DNA from: JBBSUX01 sp038234045 | GTDB lineage: Bacteria; Pseudomonadota; Gammaproteobacteria; Burkholderiales; Burkholderiaceae_C | Length of the DNA: 11,105 nucleotides | Reading direction: 5' to 3' | NCBI GenBank assembly: GCA_038234045.1 | Contig: JBBSUX010000106.1 | Location: forward strand, 1 to 11,105 | Shown: positions 7,177-11,105 of the stretch, one piece after another | Numbering within the stretch: position 1 is the first letter of the stretch | How the letters are laid out: each line of letters starts with the position of its first letter | Program-made: the position numbers and the translations under genes | Notes under the pieces: model-generated | Database searches by the model: none | What the model was told of the DNA's origin: nothing | Seen by the model: the letters and a program-made list of their open reading frames with translations, nothing else

Positions 7177-7504
7177 AAAGCGAAGGCTCCGGGGCAATCT
7201 AAGGGGTGGCGGCTCTAAAGGACTGCTTGAAAGCCGGGAACGAATCAGTGTATCGACCAGCGGGATTGCTTGCTGAGCTGCTGCCGCGTCAACGCTTTTT
7301 TTGCACAGCCCAGCTATAGTGCTTACAGAAACATACGTTTACACGCATGGTCAGCCTGGGCTATCGACCAGTCGAAGCGTCCTCTGCGCACGATAGTCCG
7401 TACGGTGCATCGCACACCTACCCAGCAGCTGAGCTCGCGTTTGATCGGCACTGATTAAGAAAACATTGACCATATCCGACATAAGTGAGCCAGGCGGAAA
7501 CAGC
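7177..7504. other. Divergent intergenic region, yghU to diguanylate cyclase
   Basis: About 330 bases between two divergently transcribed genes, so promoters for both should lie here. Candidate elements are TTGACG on the minus strand (7287-7292), a T-rich run (7296-7302), TATAGT at 7315-7320 on the plus strand without a partner -35, and a 10-base direct repeat TATCGACCAG at 7251-7260 and 7362-7371. AGCCCAG (about 7307-7313) and CTGGGCT (about 7356-7362) also form a 7-base inverted pair. No gene-like frame was recognised; a plus-strand frame at 7270-7458 has no recognisable features. Confidence 0.4.
7492..7497 (+). promoter_or_regulatory. Ribosome binding site deciding the cyclase start
   Basis: AGGCGG ends 7 bases before the GTG at 7505, ideal spacing. 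The alternative TTG start at 7466 has only a weak AAGA upstream. This favours GTG 7505 (or 7508) as the start of the diguanylate cyclase. Confidence 0.5.
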
Positions 7505-8428
7505 GTGGTGTACAAAACCCTTCTGGAATCAACCAAGGCCATCCCCTGGAAGATCGACTGGGCCACGATGAAGTTTGCGTACATCGGTCCGCAGATCGAA
7601 ACGCTGCTGGGCTGGAGTCAGCAAAGCTGGCTCACCGTGGATGACTGGGCGACGCGTATGCACCCCGACGATCGTGACTTTGTCGTCAATTTTTGCGTGG
7701 CGCAGTCGCAGGCCGGCGTGGACCCCGAGGCCGACTATCGCGCGCTGACCAAAGACAACGGCTATGTCTGGATACGTGACGTGGTTCATGTGGTGCGCAA
7801 TGCCAGCAGCGATGTCGAAGCGCTGATTGGCTTCATGTTCGACATTACCGAACGCAAGAAAGCAGAAGAAAAACTGCTCGTACTACAGAAAGAACTGGAG
7901 GCACTTTCGTTCCAGGACGGGCTTACCAAAATTGCCAACCGGCGCCGCTTCAATGACAACCTCGAGCTGGAGTGGGAGAGGGCGCGCAGCAATCGCCTAC
8001 CGTTGTCCCTGCTGTTGTTCGACATTGATTTCTTCAAGCAGTTCAACGATTTGTACGGATATGTATCGGGTGACCAATGCTTGACGGACATCGCACAAAC
8101 GCTCAGCTTGGCGCTTGACGGCCCGCGCGACCTTGTTGCGCGTTTTGGCGGTGAAGAATTTGTCGTCCTGCTGCCGGAAACGGATTCCACCGTGGCACTG
8201 AAGGTAGCCGAACGCTGCCAGCGCCTGATTGAACAAAGGGACATCGTCCACGCGCAATCACCGCATGGTCAGCGCCTCACCGTTAGCGTCGGTGCAGGCG
8301 CCACCATTCCAGGCGACCATTTGAAACCCTCCGCGTTCATCGAAGCGGTTGACAAACAACTGTATGCGGCCAAGAAGAACGGCAGAAACCGGATCGAGAG
8401 CGTGCAAATAGGAGCAGGGAGGCTTTGA
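7505..8428 (+). CDS. PAS-GGDEF diguanylate cyclase
   Basis: Soluble predicted diguanylate cyclase making cyclic di-GMP from two GTP. Counting from the GTG at 7505 (307 residues), a PAS fold-3 domain spans about 12-116 with HPDDRDFV (53-60) and YVWIRDVVHVV (87-97). It ends in DITERKKAEEKL and a short coiled signalling helix (about 113-135). The GGDEF domain covers about 136-298: DGLTKIANRRRF, FDIDFFKQFND (172-182) with metal-binding Asp173, and the active-site GGEEF (215-219). Catalytic residues look intact. The inhibitory I-site, normally RxxD five residues before GGEEF, reads GPRD, so its Arg is misplaced and product inhibition may be lost. The usual GH(x)xGD reads GYVSGD. No membrane segment is seen, so the PAS domain probably senses a cytosolic cue. 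A TTG start at 7466 would add 13 residues. It seems to be a single-gene unit. Confidence 0.92.
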   Translation: MVYKTLLESTKAIPWKIDWATMKFAYIGPQIETLLGWSQQSWLTVDDWATRMHPDDRDFVVNFCVAQSQAGVDPEADYRALTKDNGYVWIRDVVHVVRNASSDVEALIGFMFDITERKKAEEKLLVLQKELEALSFQDGLTKIANRRRFNDNLELEWERARSNRLPLSLLLFDIDFFKQFNDLYGYVSGDQCLTDIAQTLSLALDGPRDLVARFGGEEFVVLLPETDSTVALKVAERCQRLIEQRDIVHAQSPHGQRLTVSVGAGATIPGDHLKPSAFIEAVDKQLYAAKKNGRNRIESVQIGAGRL

Positions 8429-8537
8429 TTCCGGCTGTCCGCATGGCCCGCCAAATTGGTGCAGGCTAAGCCTTTTGCCGACCGTCACGCATCGAGCCGG
8501 CGGCTCTCTCCCGTAGTGAATTTCCGAAAGAGCATCC

Positions 8538-9206
8538 ATGCGCATCCACGCAGATTTCTCGCGGCGCGCGATCGTCACGCCCGATCAGCGCCATTGGGTG
8601 CCCTCGCCGCGGGCCGGTGTCGAGCGCGTGATGCTCGACCGGTTGGGTGAGGAAAAAGCCCGCGCGACCAGCATCGTGCGGTACGCACCTGATTCGCAGT
8701 TTCCGCGTCACCTGCATCCAGGGGGTGAGGAGATCTTCGTCCTGTCTGGCACATTCTCTGACGATATTGGGCACTATCCAGCCGGCTGGTATCTGCGCAA
8801 CCCGCCAGGCTCGTCGCACCAGCCTTTCAGCGTTGAAGGCGCGACCATTTTTGTGAAGCTGTGGCAGATGCAACCAAGCGATAGCCACACCGTACGCATC
8901 GATACGCGCGACCCCGCTTCCTGGCAGCGCCAAGACGGGCGCGAGGTTTGCCCGCTTTTCTCAGACGATATCGAGCAGGTTTGCCTACAACGTCTTGCGC
9001 CGGGTGAAACCGTATCCCCTGATTTGACCAACAGCGCCGAACTTCTGGTGCTGGATGGCAGGGTGATGATGGGCGACCAGCCCTACGAGCGCGGCAGCTG
9101 GATACGCCTGCCCGAAGGCGACTTTCCTGAAATTGCCGCGCAGGCACAGGGCTCCACTGTCTACCTCAAGACCGGTCACCTGACCAACATGGCGACGACG
9201 ACGTAA
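8538..9206 (+). CDS. ChrR-like bicupin domain protein
   Basis: Cytosolic cupin protein of 222 residues, like the cupin part of ChrR anti-sigma factors (cupin_7). The first cupin (about 15-115) carries the metal ligands of motif 1 in FPRHLHPGGEEIFVLSG (His58, His60, Glu64) and motif 2 PPGSSHQPF (His94). A second, degenerate cupin (about 135-215) lacks these His residues. The N-terminal zinc-binding anti-sigma domain of true ChrR is absent and no sigma factor gene is adjacent, so an enzymatic or sensing role for the metal cupin is more likely than anti-sigma activity. GAAAGAG upstream of the ATG serves as a weak ribosome binding site. Only 2 bases separate its stop from the next gene (amine oxidase remnant), so the two form an operon and probably acted together. 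Confidence 0.87.
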   Translation: MRIHADFSRRAIVTPDQRHWVPSPRAGVERVMLDRLGEEKARATSIVRYAPDSQFPRHLHPGGEEIFVLSGTFSDDIGHYPAGWYLRNPPGSSHQPFSVEGATIFVKLWQMQPSDSHTVRIDTRDPASWQRQDGREVCPLFSDDIEQVCLQRLAPGETVSPDLTNSAELLVLDGRVMMGDQPYERGSWIRLPEGDFPEIAAQAQGSTVYLKTGHLTNMATTT

Positions 9207-9208
9207 GC

Positions 9209-9673
9209 ATGCACACTGCGCGGATCGCCATCGTCGGCGCTGGCTTGAGCGGCTTGTACGCCGCCTATTTGCTGGAGCAGCGAGGCATCCACGATGCGTC
9301 GATGCCCGGCGGCAGTGCCGCATTGTTCGGCTTCTTTGGTGTGCCTGCTCACCTTCGCACAAGCGTGCCCGAAGCGGAACTGCGCGCGCATTGCCGCAAG
9401 CAACTCGCGCGCCTGTTCGGCAGCGAGGCGGCCATGCCCACGGCCGAATTCATCAAGGATTGGGCGCTGGACCCCTTTACGGCCACAACCGCCGATCTGG
9501 ATGGCGTTGGCCAGCACGCCGAAGCGGCAGCCACGACGGCCACGACGGGTCCGTGGAGCGGTCGTTTGACGGGTATCGCCAGCGAGTGGTCGCCGCAGTT
9601 CCCGGGCTATATAGCCGGCGCCATCGAAGCGGCACGCCTGGGTTTGGAGACGTTGCGTTTATTGCCGGCGTGA
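9209..9673 (+). CDS. Flavin amine oxidase with large internal deletion, probably inactive
   Basis: A remnant of an FAD-dependent (mono)amine oxidase-family gene. Residues 1-29 hold the dinucleotide-binding strand and loop IAIVGAGLSGLYAAYLLEQ (Gly10, Gly12, Gly15). Directly after RGIHD (25-29) the sequence jumps to what is normally the C-terminal third: ASMPGGSAALFGFFGV, AEFIKDWALDPFTAT and the C-terminal FAD-contact segment GIASEWSPQFPGYIAGAIEA. Relatives are about 360-380 residues, so some 200-220 residues, including the ExxxRxGGR flavin motif and the substrate domain, are missing, yet the frame is kept through 154 codons. The junction lies near 9287-9298. Both gene halves in relatives contain an IHD-like segment, so recombination at short homology is a plausible cause (inference). 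Without the middle it should not be catalytically active. It forms an operon with the cupin gene 2 bases upstream. An assembly error is an alternative. Confidence 0.8.
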   Translation: MHTARIAIVGAGLSGLYAAYLLEQRGIHDASMPGGSAALFGFFGVPAHLRTSVPEAELRAHCRKQLARLFGSEAAMPTAEFIKDWALDPFTATTADLDGVGQHAEAAATTATTGPWSGRLTGIASEWSPQFPGYIAGAIEAARLGLETLRLLPA

Positions 9674-9688
9674 AGGAGCGGGCCTTCA
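9671..9688. terminator. Possible shared hairpin between convergent genes
   Basis: TGAAGG (9671-9676) and CCTTCA (9683-9688) form a 6-base inverted repeat with a 6-base loop. The arms contain the stop codons of the amine oxidase remnant (plus) and the CheB gene (minus). No T-run follows on either side, so it is at best a weak bidirectional terminator. Confidence 0.25.
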
Positions 9689-10294
9689 TCCGTCCATGGC
9701 GTGCTCGGCGACGGCGGTGGTCGGCGCTTCGGCATGAGCGATTCGCACGACCTCTTTCGCGATGTCTTCCGGCGACAAGACGTAGTCGATACAACCGCTG
9801 GCAATGGCACTCTCCGGCATGTCAGGCTGGAGGGTTGTGGCAGACGTCTGGGCAATCGTGATGCCTCCCACCTCCTTGATTCCACACAGGGCGGCGGCGC
9901 CATCGCCGTCGTAGCCAGAAACAATCACGGCGATCAGCTTTCCGTTCCAGAACCGGGTGAGTGACTGCAGGAATACCGTGATCACATCAGGCCAGCCACG
10001 CGGTTTGGAGATCGGCGTCAGGTGGAACAACTCCCCATCGACATGGAGGTCACAGTTGGCGGGGATGATGTAGACACGGTCGGGCTCAATCAGCAGATCC
10101 TCCGTGATGAGTTCTACCGGCATTTGCGAAAACCGCGGTAGCACTTCATGCAGTCGCGTCGGCATCGTGGTGATGTGATTCACGATGATGATCGCCACCC
10201 CCATGTCAGCTGGCAGATGCTTCAGCAGGCGGACATACGCGTCAAGGCCCCCCGCGGAACCACCAACGCAAACCACCGGAAAGCTTTTTTTCAT
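9686..10294 (-). CDS. Stand-alone CheB methylesterase domain protein
   Basis: Predicted protein-glutamate methylesterase of 202 residues, consisting only of the CheB catalytic domain. The Ser-His-Asp triad is visible: Ser13 in VGGSAGG (10-16), His40 in IIVNH, and Asp131 in VSGYDGDGAAAL (125-136). SATTLQPDMPESAIASG (151-167) is the usual downstream segment. The receiver domain of classical chemotaxis CheB is missing, so it is not controlled by CheA phosphorylation in the normal way. Such free CheB domains usually occur beside CheR- and PAS-containing signalling proteins, and here a PAS protein gene is divergently placed 251 bases away. No chemotaxis receptor or CheR gene is in view. The ATG at 10294 opens directly on the catalytic fold; the ribosome binding site is weak. 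Its target may be something other than a chemoreceptor. Confidence 0.9.
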   Translation of the reverse strand: MKKSFPVVCVGGSAGGLDAYVRLLKHLPADMGVAIIIVNHITTMPTRLHEVLPRFSQMPVELITEDLLIEPDRVYIIPANCDLHVDGELFHLTPISKPRGWPDVITVFLQSLTRFWNGKLIAVIVSGYDGDGAAALCGIKEVGGITIAQTSATTLQPDMPESAIASGCIDYVLSPEDIAKEVVRIAHAEAPTTAVAEHAMDG

Positions 10295-10420
10295 GGCGGT
10301 ATCCGCTATTCAATAAGAGTTTTGGCTGATCATGCGTGGCATTGTTACGCCCCTCGAAGATTGGGAACCAATGGTGCGCAGTGTCGTGAACATTGCACCG
10401 TGCGCGCACCTCTCCGTCCG

Positions 10421-10442
10421 GTCTGTTCGCTGGCGAACAGAC
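10421..10442. repeat. Perfect inverted repeat, 10-base arms, operator candidate
   Basis: GTCTGTTCGC (10421-10430) and GCGAACAGAC (10433-10442) are exact reverse complements separated only by TG. A 2-base loop is too short for a good RNA hairpin and no T-run follows, so a protein dimer-binding site is more likely than a terminator. It lies between the divergent cheB-like and PAS genes, 104 bases upstream of the PAS start and 127 bases upstream of the CheB start, where it could control either. Confidence 0.6.
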
Positions 10443-10479
10443 ACTTCGGAACTGACGGGCCAAGCTTCTCCAGTGTGGT

Positions 10480-10492
10480 CAATGTGACATTG
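10480..10492. repeat. Small inverted repeat CAATGT-G-ACATTG
   Basis: Six-base perfect arms around one base, 54 bases upstream of the PAS gene start. It could be a second operator in the same control region, or chance. Confidence 0.25.
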
Positions 10493-10545
10493 CGGATCCA
10501 CAATCCAGACCGAAATTGCATCCGACTGACAGAACAAAGGTTGCT

Positions 10546-11105
10546 ATGGACATGAAGCTGCGCCAAAGAGCGGAAAAACGGCTTGAAACGGGCACCGCAC
10601 CCCCCACACAAGGATGGCACACCGGCCCGCAGGCGCTCACGCTGCTGTACCAACTTGCCAGCGAGCCCAAAACTGCAAGCGATGCGCTCAAGCTGCTGCA
10701 CGAGTTGCAAGTACATCAGGTAGAACTGGACCTGCAGCACGAACAAGCCGAAGAAGAGTCCCGCCAACTCACCGAAGATCTGGCGCAATACACTGCGCTG
10801 TTTCACCTCGCGCCCTTTGCATACCTTCTGCTTGACCCCGAAGGTCTGGTGATCGCGGCCAACCGCATCGCCGCAGATTGGCTCGCACCCGGGTCGGGCG
10901 AAGTGCAAGAGTGGGCAGGTCGCCGCATCGAAGACTTGCTGGCGCCCGAATGCGGCGCAGCAGTCAGAGGCATGCTCGCAGCGCTCGGCAAGGGCGAGGA
11001 CCGGCAAACATTCGAGGTGCTATCCAGGGCAGATGGCGACAGCGCACATGCCGTGGCGACTGCAACGTCGGCCGGCGGGCAGGTGTTCATGGTTTTTGTG
11101 CCCGC
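10546..11105 (+). CDS. PAS-domain signalling protein, 3' end beyond window
   Basis: The frame opens at ATG 10546, preceded by AAAGG with a 5-base gap, and remains open for 186 codons to the window end. Residues about 25-85 are helical with DALKLLHELQVHQVELDLQHEQAEE (46-70), a coiled-coil lead-in common before PAS domains in proteins linked to CheB/CheR-type signalling. The PAS domain starts near 82 (YTALFHLAPFAYLLLDPEGLVIAANR) and continues through ADWLAPG and GRRIEDLLAPE to about 186. The output domain lies outside; histidine kinase, GGDEF or hybrid kinase are all possible and cannot be chosen from this sequence. No signal peptide or membrane helix is seen at the N-terminus. A second in-frame ATG two codons later (10552) is possible but less well spaced. 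It is divergent from the CheB-domain gene, suggesting joint regulation. Confidence 0.85.
   Translation, partial: MDMKLRQRAEKRLETGTAPPTQGWHTGPQALTLLYQLASEPKTASDALKLLHELQVHQVELDLQHEQAEEESRQLTEDLAQYTALFHLAPFAYLLLDPEGLVIAANRIAADWLAPGSGEVQEWAGRRIEDLLAPECGAAVRGMLAALGKGEDRQTFEVLSRADGDSAHAVATATSAGGQVFMVFVP

Noticed and set aside
7301..7320. Promoter from TTGCAC and TATAGT
   Set aside because: The two hexamers are only 8 bases apart, far too close for a sigma-70 promoter, and they do not fit sigma-54 spacing.
8463..8476. Terminator after the diguanylate cyclase (AGGCT-A-AGCCT-TTT)
   Set aside because: A one-base loop cannot form a stable hairpin with full arms, and the T-run is only four bases.
8538..9206. 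True ChrR anti-sigma factor
   Set aside because: The N-terminal zinc-binding anti-sigma domain is missing and no sigma factor gene is adjacent.
10423..10440. LexA (SOS) box in the inverted repeat
   Set aside because: CTGT and ACAG are present but separated by 10 bases rather than the 8 of the E. coli consensus, and the core is not AT-rich.

Overview
The window looks like an ordinary stretch of chromosome from a GC-rich betaproteobacterium, probably Burkholderiales. This rests on the protein styles (ArgH, the AlgZ/AlgR-like pair, a YghU-type glutathione transferase, a PAS-GGDEF protein), dense GC-rich coding and frequent gene overlaps. No rRNA, tRNA, CRISPR array, insertion sequence or phage gene was found. 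The taxonomic call is an inference from memory of these families, not from a search.

Layout. 1-1377 (minus): argH, argininosuccinate lyase, losing only its last few residues at the window edge. It is divergent from 1531-3392 (plus), a LytS/AlgZ-type membrane histidine kinase followed by an AlgR-type LytTR response regulator. The same argH/fimS(algZ)/algR arrangement is known from Pseudomonas, where hemC follows; here hemC is not next. Instead a His-rich ZIP-family metal transporter (3376-4290, minus) converges on the regulator and overlaps its end by 17 bases. 4291-4717 is a gene-poor gap with a 16-base perfect palindrome and a 38-codon reading frame that may be a gene remnant. 4718-5614 (plus) is an NDUFA9-like NAD(P)-binding atypical SDR. 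5669-7176 (minus) is a translationally coupled pair of glutathione S-transferases, the upstream one being YghU.

7505-8428 (plus) is a soluble PAS-GGDEF diguanylate cyclase with a degenerate c-di-GMP inhibitory site. 8538-9673 (plus) is a two-gene unit: a ChrR-like bicupin protein and, 2 bases after it, a flavin amine oxidase with a large in-frame internal deletion that joins its FAD-binding N-terminus to its C-terminal third. 9686-10294 (minus) is a stand-alone CheB methylesterase domain, divergent from a PAS-containing sensor protein (10546 to the window end). The space between those two holds a perfect inverted repeat with 10-base arms.

Themes: arginine biosynthesis, two-component and c-di-GMP signalling, chemosensory-type CheB/PAS signalling, glutathione-dependent detoxification and metal transport. 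I see no clear undescribed multigene system. The most unusual items are the internally deleted amine oxidase, the altered metal-site motifs of the ZIP transporter, and the operator-like inverted repeats at 4368-4383 and 10421-10442.
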